Positions 25,510 through 34,145 of a DNA stretch of 64,000 nucleotides are shown here, one piece after another. This stretch comes from Chloroflexota bacterium (lineage in GTDB: Bacteria; Chloroflexota; Anaerolineae; Aggregatilineales; Phototrophicaceae), in contig JAPOVL010000015.1 in NCBI GenBank assembly GCA_026708115.1, positions 1 to 64,000 on the forward strand. The letters run 5' to 3'. The notes beneath the pieces were generated by a model that saw only the letters and a program-made list of their open reading frames with translations, was not told where the DNA came from and made no database searches. Positions within the stretch are counted from its first letter, which is position 1, and the number at the start of each line of letters is the position of its first letter. The position numbers and the translations under genes were made by a program.

Positions 25510-26508
25510 ATGGTCACTGAATATACTGCAACGGCCAGGGCGCATTCAAATATCGCGTTTATCAAGTATTGGGGCAATAGAGATTCCGGGATTCGGCTTC
25601 CGGCGAATTCGTCGCTCAGCATGAATCTTGCAGCATTGCATTCCACCACCAGCGTAACCTGGTCCGATGCGCTGGAAGAAGATCGCTTGCTGATTAACGA
25701 CGAGCCGGCGGTGCCGGCAGCGCTTCTTAGAGTCAGCGCCCACCTCGATACTTTGCGGGCGGAACTAAGATCAACCTTACACGCCGATGTGTCTTCGCAC
25801 AACAACTTTCCCATGGGCGCTGGTATTGCATCATCCGCGTCTGCCTTTGCTGCGCTGACCCTAGCGGCAACGGCTGCGCTCGGCATGCGGCTTTCCGAAC
25901 GCGAATTGAGCCTGTTGGCGCGGCGCGGATCCGGCTCGGCAGCTCGCTCGATTCCCACGGGCTTTGTCGAATGGCACGCTGGCAGCGCAGACAAAGACTC
26001 ATATGCGGAGTCTATTGCGAGTCCAGATTACTGGCCGCTTGAAGACGTGATCGCGGTTATCAGCCGAGATCATAAACATGTTGGTTCAACAATGGGACAT
26101 GCCACGGCCAATACCAGTATCTTGCAAAGAGTGAGGGTCGAAACAGCAGCCGATCGACTCCTGAGCGCCATACATGCCATTCTAGCGCGCGACTTTGAGG
26201 CTTTGGCCCCCGTAGTAGAAGAAGATAGCAATTTGATGCACGCTGTCATGATGACCAGCAAGCCTTCGCTATTCTATTGGTTGCCGAAATCCTTGCGCGT
26301 CATGCTCGCTGTTCAAGAGTGGCGGCGTCAAGGTTTACAGGTGTGTTACACGCTGGATGCCGGTCCCAATGTTCATTGCATTTGCGGCGCCCAGGATGCA
26401 GCGGTAGTCGCGGCCCGCCTGAAAGAACTTGATCCGGATATCGAAGTCATTCGTTCAGCCGTCGGTGGGGGCGCGCAGCTATTGACCGCGAATGACCGGA
26501 CGGATTAG
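25510..26508 (+). CDS. Mevalonate (di)phosphate decarboxylase, probably phosphomevalonate type
   Basis: GHMP-family decarboxylase. The ATG at 25510 gives the family-typical start MVTEYTATARAHSNIAFIKYWG and 332 residues; the upstream in-frame ATG adds 14 unrelated residues. Arg146 (GSGSAARS) and Asp283 (TLDAGPNVH), the conserved active-site pair, are present, and Lys19 of IKYWG is kept, but the usual second Lys of KYWGKRD is Asn23. Next to isopentenyl phosphate kinase, and with no phosphomevalonate kinase seen, the likely substrate is mevalonate 5-phosphate, giving isopentenyl phosphate, as shown in Roseiflexus. Classical diphosphomevalonate decarboxylase is the alternative. It is divergent from the UbiA/mvk/IPK operon. 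Confidence 0.9.
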   Translation: MVTEYTATARAHSNIAFIKYWGNRDSGIRLPANSSLSMNLAALHSTTSVTWSDALEEDRLLINDEPAVPAALLRVSAHLDTLRAELRSTLHADVSSHNNFPMGAGIASSASAFAALTLAATAALGMRLSERELSLLARRGSGSAARSIPTGFVEWHAGSADKDSYAESIASPDYWPLEDVIAVISRDHKHVGSTMGHATANTSILQRVRVETAADRLLSAIHAILARDFEALAPVVEEDSNLMHAVMMTSKPSLFYWLPKSLRVMLAVQEWRRQGLQVCYTLDAGPNVHCICGAQDAAVVAARLKELDPDIEVIRSAVGGGAQLLTANDRTD

Positions 26509-26514
26509 TTTTGC

Positions 26515-26544
26515 TTGCGCTATCTCACGCCTAAGTCCTATAAT
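26515..26544 (+). promoter_or_regulatory. Sigma-70-like promoter of the site-2 protease gene
   Basis: TTGCGC, 18-nt spacer, TATAAT, ending 34 bp before the ATG at 26579; AAGGTG ribosome site in between. Confidence 0.55.
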
Positions 26545-26578
26545 GTAGTAAGTTGAAGCCAGAACAAGGTGACAATTC

Positions 26579-28081
26579 ATGATCTTCCCCGCTGCAGGTA
26601 ACGACATCATATTGGCGCTATTGGCGTTTGGGATCATTTTGATCCCCGCCATCATCATTCACGAATTGGGACATTTCTTTGCCGCCAAGCTAGTCGGCAT
26701 CAATGTTTTGGAATTCGGTATTGGATTCCCGCCCCGCCTGGGAAGATTGTTTACCTGGGGCGAAACCGAATTCACCATCAATTTGCTTCCAATAGGGGGC
26801 TTTGTGCGGCCGCTAGGCGAGGACATGATCGGTCCGGCCGACGACGACAAGGTGAAGCGGGATCGCGAAATCCTGGAAGATCGGTTTGACCAATATGGCA
26901 GCCGCTTGACCGAGCGCGAACAATTGCGTTTGCGTGGTGTCAGCGAACACCGAATGATGTCGGTAAACGAGGCGCCGCCACTGGCGCGCATATTCTTTAT
27001 GGCAGCGGGCGCGCTTGCCAATTTCGCTACGGCCATGATCCTTTTCTTCATTGTCGCATTGATTGGCTTGCCGACTAATGTTGGTGGTTTGGCGCAATTG
27101 GTGGCCATCCCGGACGGCTCGCTCTTCGCCGGCAGTCCTGCAAACGTCGGTGACGTCATCGAAATGGTGAACGGTGAGCGCTTTGATGATTTCCGGGCCT
27201 TTTACGACATCCTGGAATCCTATAGTAACGATACGATAACGTTTTCTCTGCTGCGACAGGAAACCGGCGAGCCCTATACGGTTACGGTCGAGCCGGGTTT
27301 CGAAGAGCGACGCGCCTACGTACAAGTCGTTGGGGTGCAAGACGATTCGCCCGCCTTCCAGGTGGGTATCCAACCAGGCGACCTGCTTACCCACATTAAT
27401 TCAGCGCGCATTCCGGCGACGGGCGACGCCGTAGCAGTGCTCCGGGAGGTAACCCGCGAATACGAAGGCCGCGTCATGAGCTTGACCTTCTTGCGCGCCC
27501 TGGACGATCGCGAGCGTCTTCAAATTGATATTCGGGTCGTACCCCGCGTCAACCCGCCGGAAGGCGAAGGTCGGCTCGGCGTCGCAATACGCTCCCAGTT
27601 CGGTTTGAATGACGAGACTCGTTTCGCAGATGCCGGCTACAGGACAGAGTTGATTCCTCAAACTATTTCGGCAGCTATTTCTCATAGCCTGCGAACGACC
27701 CGCAATACCTTCGAGCTTATCGCTTCGATCCCGGGGCGTCTCCTTGATGGATCACTGAGCGGCAGGGATGCGCGTCCAATTAGCATTATTGGCATTAGCA
27801 AGATCGGTGGCGAATTTCTCCAGCGCAGCTTGCAAGAAGGTCCTGGATTAATGCTCAATTTCATTGCCCTAATCAGTATATTCCTGGGAATCAGCAATCT
27901 GCTGCCAATACCGGCGCTGGATGGCGGCCGCATCGTCTTTGTCTTGCTCGAGATACTGCGTGGCAAGCCAATCAATCCCAGGATTGAAGCGCGTATTCAC
28001 CAAATCGGAATCCTGCTTTTGCTGGTGCTGGGGGTGATCATAATGGTCATTGATCTCTTGGATCCGCCCAGCATAACCTAG
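26579..28081 (+). CDS. rseP: Site-2 (RseP-type) zinc metalloprotease
   Basis: Intramembrane protease that cleaves membrane-bound regulators such as anti-sigma factors or leftover signal peptides. 500 residues: first helix with HELGH (His28, Glu29, His32), a long cytosolic insertion rich in charged residues, a second helix, a PDZ region (about 170-330; VQDDSPAFQVGIQPGDLL) and the third zinc ligand in NLLPIPALDGGRI near the C-terminus. The insertion between helices is longer than in E. coli RseP. The HEAT-repeat gene follows 17 bp later and probably shares its transcript. Confidence 0.95.
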   Translation: MIFPAAGNDIILALLAFGIILIPAIIIHELGHFFAAKLVGINVLEFGIGFPPRLGRLFTWGETEFTINLLPIGGFVRPLGEDMIGPADDDKVKRDREILEDRFDQYGSRLTEREQLRLRGVSEHRMMSVNEAPPLARIFFMAAGALANFATAMILFFIVALIGLPTNVGGLAQLVAIPDGSLFAGSPANVGDVIEMVNGERFDDFRAFYDILESYSNDTITFSLLRQETGEPYTVTVEPGFEERRAYVQVVGVQDDSPAFQVGIQPGDLLTHINSARIPATGDAVAVLREVTREYEGRVMSLTFLRALDDRERLQIDIRVVPRVNPPEGEGRLGVAIRSQFGLNDETRFADAGYRTELIPQTISAAISHSLRTTRNTFELIASIPGRLLDGSLSGRDARPISIIGISKIGGEFLQRSLQEGPGLMLNFIALISIFLGISNLLPIPALDGGRIVFVLLEILRGKPINPRIEARIHQIGILLLLVLGVIIMVIDLLDPPSIT

Positions 28082-28098
28082 CGCTGCGAGGCAGAAGA

Positions 28099-29091
28099 AT
28101 GACAGAGTCGGAGATCATGCTGGAAGAATCGAGCTCAAGAAAACCCGAGTTGATTGAAGTCATCAACGCCTTGCAAAGCGAGGCCCATTCAAATTCATCA
28201 ACTCATTCGTCTACCGTGATCTATGGATTATCCGATTTGTCCGAACCCGAACTGGATCGGTTGGCGCCAGTTTGGGCTGGCTTGCCCGCGACCTACAAGC
28301 ACCGAATTCTCAAGCAATTGGTCGAGACCAGCGAAGCGGTATTCGAATTGGATTTCGGCGCCTTTGCTCTTATGAACCTGACAGATAAAAACAATCTGGT
28401 TCGCTCGGCGGCCATTGAGTTGCTTTGGTCCGACGAGTCCCTTGCGACAATGCGGCGGTTGATAGACCTCGCTCGTACCGACGAGTCTCATGATGTGCGC
28501 GCCCAAGCGTTTTCGGCTTTGGGTCGGTTTCTTCTTTTGGGAGAATACGGGGACATTCCAGCGCATGATGCCCGCGAGGCGCAGGAGTTGGCGCTTATTG
28601 CCGTCAAGGATCGTCATGCGCCGGTAGAGATCCGCTGCCGGGCGCTGGAGGCAATTGCCAATTCAAGCCATCCGCAAGCGGCGGCATTGATCCGGGCAGC
28701 ATATGATGATGGCAACCACTTGCTGAAGGTCAGCGCGATTTATGCCATGGGCCGAACCTGCGACAAGAGCTGGCGCGATACCATCCTCGAAGAGTTGGAG
28801 AGCAGCGACAACCAGATTGTATACGAATCGGTTCAAGCCTGTGGCGCGCTGCAACTGGAAGAAAGCGTGCGATTGATCGGGGACTTGGTCCTCGGCGACG
28901 ACCGAGAGATTCAGTTAATGGCTATATGGGCTCTGGGTGAGATCGGTGGAAAACGCGCATTCGAAATCCTGTCTGATCTGGAGGAGACCGTTGAAGACCG
29001 GGAATTCCTGGAAGCCATCGAAGAGGCCGTCGACGCCGCCAGTTTCAGCCTGAGCATGTCATCGCTCGACTTCGAGTTCGACAACATCTAG
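28099..29091 (+). CDS. HEAT-repeat protein
   Basis: 330 residues, soluble, acidic, built of about six alpha-helical HEAT-like units (for example VRAQAFSALGRFLL, IRCRALEAIANSSHPQAAALIRAAYDDGNHLLKVSAIYAMGR in pieces, and IQLMAIWALGEIGGKRAFEIL). Such repeats act as protein-binding scaffolds. It has a GAGG ribosome site and lies directly after the site-2 protease. The specific partner is unknown. Confidence 0.8.
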   Translation: MTESEIMLEESSSRKPELIEVINALQSEAHSNSSTHSSTVIYGLSDLSEPELDRLAPVWAGLPATYKHRILKQLVETSEAVFELDFGAFALMNLTDKNNLVRSAAIELLWSDESLATMRRLIDLARTDESHDVRAQAFSALGRFLLLGEYGDIPAHDAREAQELALIAVKDRHAPVEIRCRALEAIANSSHPQAAALIRAAYDDGNHLLKVSAIYAMGRTCDKSWRDTILEELESSDNQIVYESVQACGALQLEESVRLIGDLVLGDDREIQLMAIWALGEIGGKRAFEILSDLEETVEDREFLEAIEEAVDAASFSLSMSSLDFEFDNI

Positions 29092-29195
29092 GTTTGTGTC
29101 AATCTCGAAACGCGCTGCAGAGCGCATCAAGTGAGTATGGCGCGCTCAAGGTCCTCGCAGCCGCAAAGCGCAATGAGGATCAGATCGACAGTAGG

Positions 29196-29525
29196 TCATT
29201 GGGCAAACATCGTTTGCAATTTCATCGCCAGGCTCATATCGCCAAGAATCTTCAGCTTACCGGTCATAAATGCCTGCATCGCATTCATTTGGCCGGTGGA
29301 GACCGCGTGCCAGTCGTCTGCGCTCGCTTTCAAGGTCATCTCCGGTTCGGCGATTTCGCCTTCGCCGTGTTCTATCGATCCACTGCTAATCTTGAGCCAA
29401 AACATGCCCCCATTGTGTCCGCTAAGATCAAAGAGGATCGTTGCATTGATGCCGTCGGCCTTTTCCGGCAGGAATCGCTCAGCCATGTTTGGAAATATGT
29501 TCTTGACTTCGTCGGCAGCAGCCAT
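29196..29525 (-). CDS. SCP2 sterol-binding-domain protein
   Basis: 109 residues with the SCP2 fold pattern: VKNIFPNMAERFLPEKA, ATILFDLSG, GMFWLKISSGSIEHGEGEIAEPEMTLKASADDWHAVSTGQMNAMQAFMTGKLKILGDM (conserved core in pieces). SCP2-domain proteins carry lipids or acyl-CoAs in a hydrophobic pocket. The start has AAGGAG at good spacing. It converges on the HEAT gene; the 104-bp gap between them shows only a short GCGC inverted repeat. Confidence 0.9.
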   Translation of the reverse strand: MAAADEVKNIFPNMAERFLPEKADGINATILFDLSGHNGGMFWLKISSGSIEHGEGEIAEPEMTLKASADDWHAVSTGQMNAMQAFMTGKLKILGDMSLAMKLQTMFAQ

Positions 29526-29634
29526 AATAAACTCCTTGGACTCGTTTCGCGTATTTCAATCCTAGATTTAGTATACATTTGTTGCCGCAGCCGCCCAAGA
29601 GCAGCTTAGGCTAACCGTACCAGACGAACATACA

Positions 29635-31323
29635 ATGCGACTATCCATTATTTCCAGTTTACTACTTCTCTTTGTCGCTTCAGGTTGCACGTTTTCTGGC
29701 TCGACAGAAAATCCAGTTTCCGCCCAAGCCGCGACAGCTGTTTCTGAAGAGGGGGCTACAGCGCCGAGCGATCCATCAGTAACAGCAACGCTACAAGCAC
29801 CGCAGATGAAGCTTTCTCCCACCGGCAATTCCCGGCAAACAGAAAAGCGCGATGCTCTTGTTGCTACCGCGACGCTTCCCCGGCAATTGGCATCCCGCTT
29901 TGCCGATGCAACCGGGGACGCCTTTGCTGCGGCAATCGACCCGCAATCGCTGAACAATGTTACAGAGTATGTCGTGGCCTGGGGCGATACCTTATCAAGG
30001 ATCGCCTCAATTCACGGGCTGTCCATAGAAACGCTGATGGCGACAAACAACTTGCAGAACCCCGACTTGCTGAGGGTTGGACAAATCATCAAGCTGCCAC
30101 CGCCGCCCGACGCAAATGGGCCATCGTTTCATATTCTGCCGGATTCGAGGTTAGTTCGTTCCTATGGGGCTCATTCCTTTGATATCCAGGCTTTTGTTAA
30201 TGCGCAACCCGGCATATTGCGCAAAATGGGTGGCAGCGCTGTGTCGCGTCACGCGGACGGCAGCACGGCCAATATCGCCTTGACGGCTAGCGAAACCGTG
30301 CAACGAGTTTCCTTGGATTTCAGTGTTGACCCGCGTGTCTTGCTGGCCTTCCTGGAATACCGGGCCGGGCTGCTATCAAATCTTGATGTCGGGGGCGAGC
30401 AGTTGCTTTATCCTTTATTTTCGCCACAAGCATCAGGCGGCATTGACCGGCCCGGGCTTTATGCCCAGTTGACCTGGCTAGCTGACCAGCTCAATTATGG
30501 ATACTACGGCAAAAAGTATCGCGGGGACGCGATTGTTGATTTCGCCGACGGCAGTCGCCTGCTTTATCACCATGATCTAAACCCCGGCACTGCCGCGATT
30601 CAGCATGTTCTCGCCAGAATGACTTCGGGAGCGAGTTGGACGCGCGATGTTGGCGACGGCGGCTTCTATCTCGTATATCGCTCCCTGTTTGGAGATCCTT
30701 TTGCAGATTACGAAGAGGACGATACCAGCGCGTTGATGCAGCCCAAGCTCAGCCTGCCGTTTCGACCGGGCGAGGTTTGGCGATTCACGGGCGGCTATCA
30801 TGGCGGCTGGGGTAATGGCAGCGCTTGGGCTTCGGTCGATTTCGCTCCGCCTGCAGAGTCGGGTCCAGTACACTATTGCTATACGAGCACTTTTCCGGTT
30901 ACTGCGGTCGTCCGCGGCAAAATTGCCAGGCTGTCTGAAGGTGCGGTAATTCTGGATCTCGATCTGGATGGCAACGAGGGAAGTGGCTGGACAATCTTGT
31001 ATTTGCATACCTCTCATGCCGAGTCATTGGAACAAGGGCAGATTGTAGAAGCGGGCGATGTCCTGGGTTACCCCTCGTGCGAAGGCGGCTATTCAACAGC
31101 CACTCATCTGCATATTGCCCGCCGCTACAATGGAGAATGGATCCCCGCCGACTGCGTCAATTGCCCATCTTCGCTGACCGTACCGCCTTTTACGATGAGT
31201 GATTGGCAAGTGGTCGGATTGAGAAATCAAGCATATCAGGGTTTTTTGCTTAACACGACGGATAATCGCAGTGTGATTGCCGAGCAGGGCAGAGCCACAA
31301 GCGTCAATCAAATATCATGGTAA
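29635..31323 (+). CDS. LysM and M23-peptidase-like lipoprotein
   Basis: 562 residues. A lipoprotein signal with Cys in VASGCTFSG, a Thr/Ser-rich linker, one LysM domain (EYVVAWGDTLSRIASIHGLS, about 115-165), a middle helical domain, and a C-terminal LasA-like M23 domain with zinc-ligand candidates GGYHGGWGNGSAWASVDFA (His and Asp) and ATHLHIARR (His-x-His). M23 enzymes cut peptidoglycan cross-bridges. Four cysteines near the C-terminus (CVNC and others) suggest an extracytoplasmic fold. The SH3b gene follows 16 bp later. Confidence 0.88.
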   Translation: MRLSIISSLLLLFVASGCTFSGSTENPVSAQAATAVSEEGATAPSDPSVTATLQAPQMKLSPTGNSRQTEKRDALVATATLPRQLASRFADATGDAFAAAIDPQSLNNVTEYVVAWGDTLSRIASIHGLSIETLMATNNLQNPDLLRVGQIIKLPPPPDANGPSFHILPDSRLVRSYGAHSFDIQAFVNAQPGILRKMGGSAVSRHADGSTANIALTASETVQRVSLDFSVDPRVLLAFLEYRAGLLSNLDVGGEQLLYPLFSPQASGGIDRPGLYAQLTWLADQLNYGYYGKKYRGDAIVDFADGSRLLYHHDLNPGTAAIQHVLARMTSGASWTRDVGDGGFYLVYRSLFGDPFADYEEDDTSALMQPKLSLPFRPGEVWRFTGGYHGGWGNGSAWASVDFAPPAESGPVHYCYTSTFPVTAVVRGKIARLSEGAVILDLDLDGNEGSGWTILYLHTSHAESLEQGQIVEAGDVLGYPSCEGGYSTATHLHIARRYNGEWIPADCVNCPSSLTVPPFTMSDWQVVGLRNQAYQGFLLNTTDNRSVIAEQGRATSVNQISW

Positions 31324-31339
31324 CGAGCTAAGGACCTGA

Positions 31340-32116
31340 ATGTTCAACATGTATGCATTGCTTTGCTTCCTGAGCTCGACAGCGCTGATCTGGATCCTAG
31401 CGGCGCCGAAGGTTGTCCTTAGCGCGCAGGCACAGCGAACCGCCACGCCCATTACCGTCAGACTCGTGACTGCAACACCGCCAGGTGTCCAGCCGTTCCC
31501 TCCAACAGTTACTAGCATTCCGACAGCGACGTTGCCGGGGCCGACCTTCCTCCAGGCGCCCGTGACCGCCGGCAACATCAACGTGCGTGCCGCTCCCGAT
31601 CTGGGGAGCGAAGTTCTGGGGACGATTTCCTTCGGCACCCTCTATCCGGCTCTGCGTCGTTATTTTCAGTGGTACGAATTGCGCTACGAGCCCTCTCCAA
31701 ACGGCAGAGCGTGGGTCTACGGAGAACTGGTAGAGGTAACAGGTGATCGAGACAACGTTCAAGTCGTGGATAATTTTGCGGATATCAGCGTCATTCCAGA
31801 TGATGACAACAGCCTTGAAGGGGAGGGCAGTGGGGCAGCCGCGGAATCAGACAGCGATTCGCGCATTTTAGTTATCTCCACGGAAGATGGAGCGGCAGGA
31901 CGTTCAGAGGCCGAGAGAATGGCGTCTCCTTTACCAACCTTTACGCGCCCTCCAGATTTGCCCGCTATCATTCCCACCGGCAGCGTTGTCCGGCCGACTC
32001 TCGACGAAATCCGCACAGACCCCGACCGCCGCTCAGAATTCCCGCCTCTGTTTCCGATCCTGATGCTCGCTGGATTCGGTCTTGTCGGCCTGCTAATCAA
32101 CCTGATCCGTCAGTGA
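31340..32116 (+). CDS. SH3b-domain protein with N- and C-terminal membrane segments
   Basis: 258 residues: hydrophobic N-terminus (signal or anchor), Thr/Pro linker, one bacterial SH3 domain (GNINVRAAPDLGSEVLGTI, ending GRAWVYGELVEVTGD, about 78-140), an acidic low-complexity region, and a C-terminal helix (PPLFPILMLAGFGLVGLLI) just before the end. SH3b domains bind cell-wall peptides. AAGGA precedes the ATG. It is probably co-transcribed with the LysM/M23 gene. Confidence 0.8.
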   Translation: MFNMYALLCFLSSTALIWILAAPKVVLSAQAQRTATPITVRLVTATPPGVQPFPPTVTSIPTATLPGPTFLQAPVTAGNINVRAAPDLGSEVLGTISFGTLYPALRRYFQWYELRYEPSPNGRAWVYGELVEVTGDRDNVQVVDNFADISVIPDDDNSLEGEGSGAAAESDSDSRILVISTEDGAAGRSEAERMASPLPTFTRPPDLPAIIPTGSVVRPTLDEIRTDPDRRSEFPPLFPILMLAGFGLVGLLINLIRQ

Positions 32117-32196
32117 ATCTCAATTGCAGGCAATCGAACATATAGCCGCCGAATGGGGGGCAAGTTCGGCAGAGTATCGCGAAATCAATGGCTATT

Positions 32197-32622
32197 CTAA
32201 TAGCTGCTGCAGGTACCGCAACCTTCGGTGGCTGCGCCACTTTGCTCATCAGAGGACTTGAAAGAGTGTCCGCAGCCGCAACTGGAAACGGCGTTAGGAT
32301 TGTCGATGCGAAATCCTCCGCCGATCAGGGTATCTACGTAATCGATCGTCGCGCCACGCAGATACATCATACTGGTTGGATCTACCAGCAGGCGTACACC
32401 ACCGACTGATACCATCGTGTCACCAGCGTCAGCAGACTCCTGAAACGCCATGCCGTATTGCATGCCCGAGCAACCGCCCCCTGTTACAAAAACGCGCAAC
32501 GCGTGCTCGGGAATCTCGCGCTGTGCCAGCAAATCCTTTATGATGGTGACGGCCGCAGGCGTTACCGTCAATACGGAACTGTCCACTTGAACTGTTGTCT
32601 GCGTCTGCTGAGCGAGCGCCAT
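32197..32622 (-). CDS. Iron-sulfur carrier, IscA/ErpA (A-type) family
   Basis: Delivers Fe-S clusters to apoproteins. The A-type core is complete, with the three ligand cysteines in TGGGCSGMQYGM and SSCGCGHSF. The protein is longer than usual (141 residues): after the CGCG motif it carries an extra tail, SSDEQSGAATEGCGTCSSY, with a further CxxC pair. Ribosome site GGGAGAGG precedes the ATG. No isc or suf genes are adjacent. Confidence 0.93.
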   Translation of the reverse strand: MALAQQTQTTVQVDSSVLTVTPAAVTIIKDLLAQREIPEHALRVFVTGGGCSGMQYGMAFQESADAGDTMVSVGGVRLLVDPTSMMYLRGATIDYVDTLIGGGFRIDNPNAVSSCGCGHSFKSSDEQSGAATEGCGTCSSY

Positions 32623-32977
32623 AGTCTTTCCTCTCCCTGTACCAGATCAGCCGTCAGTTTAACATAGGTCAAGCAAGCTGTCAATTTCGCGTGGGTCTAT
32701 CTTGATGGATATAGTTCTGTTTTTACGCCAATCTCGGCGGACTGCTCCCTCAAAACACTCGGCCACCGCGAACTGGTGAGTCCGGCAAGTATTCTATATC
32801 CATATTTTCGATACTCCCAACGCCAATGCAAAGGAGCATGAGGAATTGCCTCTTAATTCAGTGTTTATTCGTTTGCGCGAAATTAACCCTGAACATATAC
32901 TGAAATCGCTAAACACGCTGAAATATTTCGCCGATCTTGTCCAACTGAGACAATTTATTGTATATGGGGGGAGGGGT
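32623..32977. other. Divergent intergenic region, no gene seen
   Basis: 355 bp between the ErpA-like gene and the SH3b-repeat gene, A/T-richer toward the right. It must hold promoters for both. A possible minimal promoter for the right-hand gene is TTGTCC (18-nt spacer) TATATG just before the GGGGGGAGGGG ribosome site. Nothing else is supported. Confidence 0.4.
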
Positions 32978-34066
32978 ATGAAATCCTGCTATAGTTGTCG
33001 CTTAGGTTTGGTTTTGTTGGTCGTTTTGCTTTTGCTAGCGACATTTCCGATAACGGGCTTTGCGCAATCACCACATTTGGTGGTCAACACGCACCGCCTT
33101 AATGTTCGTAGCGGTCCAGGTGTCGGCCATCACATCATTACTTCGGTTCCAGGGGGCACAGAGTTGCCTGTGACGGGTATTGACAGCGGGAGACTCTGGT
33201 TCCAGGTATCTAGCCCGGCAGGAACCGGCTGGGTCAATTCGCATTATGCGGTTGACCGGGGCAATTTCTCCGGCGTCCCAATCCTCAATTCAAGTACGGC
33301 CGGTGGACCCGCGATCGCGCCGGGCCAAGCGCATTTGGTCGTTAATACCGGCTACCTAAATGTAAGAACCGGTCCCGGCGTAGGTCACCAGGCTATCGGC
33401 AACGTGCCCGGGGGTACCAAGCTGCCGGTTATCGCAATTGATAGCGGCGGGTTGTGGTATCAAGTGAACAGCCCCCTGGGGAGCGGCTGGGTCAATTCTC
33501 ACTATACGATCCCTCGCGGCGCATTCTCTGGCATTCCAAGAGTTAGCAAGCCAACTGACGCGCCGACGATCGATCGCAGCACACCGCATTTGGTTGTGAA
33601 TACCGGTTACCTGAATGTCAGAAGCGGTCCGGGCGTTGGCCACGGCATTATTACGACTGTGGCTGGAGGTACCAAACTGCCGGTCATCTCGATTGGCAGC
33701 GACAATTTGTGGTACGAAGTGAACTCCCCGGCAGGCCCCGGGTGGGTCAATTCGTATTACACGGTGACCCGCGGCAATTTCGCAAGTTTGCGTTCCCGTA
33801 CCTTGCTCGACCCGCCATCGCCCGCGCTGTCGGGACCGACCCCGCGCGCTGTGGTGAACACGCACCGGCTAAACATACGGACTGGTCCGGGCGCTAACTT
33901 TGATATAATCACCAGCGTTCCCGGCGGATCACAATTGGCAGTATTGGGGCTTTCTCGTGGTCGGCATTGGTACTTGGTCGAAGGCAGTTTTGGTCAGGGC
34001 TGGCTCAACAACGATTACGTGGTGTTCCGCGGCGACTTCAGCCGGGTATCTGTCGTCCAGTACTAG
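32978..34066 (+). CDS. Secreted protein of four tandem SH3b domains
   Basis: The ATG at 32978, after a very strong GGGGAGGGG site, gives a classic signal peptide (MKSCYSCRLG, hydrophobic core, cleavage near GFA-QS). The mature protein is four near-identical SH3_3 units of about 80 residues, each opening VVNTxxLNxRxGPG and closing GWVNSxY or GWLNNDY, spaced by short Ser/Pro/Thr linkers. It has no catalytic domain, so it is probably a cell-wall-binding or decoy protein. In-frame sequence upstream of this ATG lacks a signal peptide. Confidence 0.88.
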   Translation: MKSCYSCRLGLVLLVVLLLLATFPITGFAQSPHLVVNTHRLNVRSGPGVGHHIITSVPGGTELPVTGIDSGRLWFQVSSPAGTGWVNSHYAVDRGNFSGVPILNSSTAGGPAIAPGQAHLVVNTGYLNVRTGPGVGHQAIGNVPGGTKLPVIAIDSGGLWYQVNSPLGSGWVNSHYTIPRGAFSGIPRVSKPTDAPTIDRSTPHLVVNTGYLNVRSGPGVGHGIITTVAGGTKLPVISIGSDNLWYEVNSPAGPGWVNSYYTVTRGNFASLRSRTLLDPPSPALSGPTPRAVVNTHRLNIRTGPGANFDIITSVPGGSQLAVLGLSRGRHWYLVEGSFGQGWLNNDYVVFRGDFSRVSVVQY

Positions 34067-34100
34067 GCGCTTCTGGCTGAGACATACAAGTAAGTATAGA

Positions 34101-34134
34101 ATGCACCCCATCATCAGGTGGGGTGTATTTCTTT
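34101..34134 (+). terminator. Rho-independent terminator after SH3b-repeat gene
   Basis: Stem ATGCACCCCA / TGGGGTGTAT (10 bp), loop of 8, then TTTCTTT. Confidence 0.85.
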
Positions 34135-34145
34135 GGGCATAACAT

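Noticed and set aside
29196-29525. SCP2 protein plus thiolase homologue as a sterol side-chain pathway
   Set aside because: The genes are 18 kb apart, and no other sterol-degradation genes are present; the thiolase homologue sits in the mevalonate operon.
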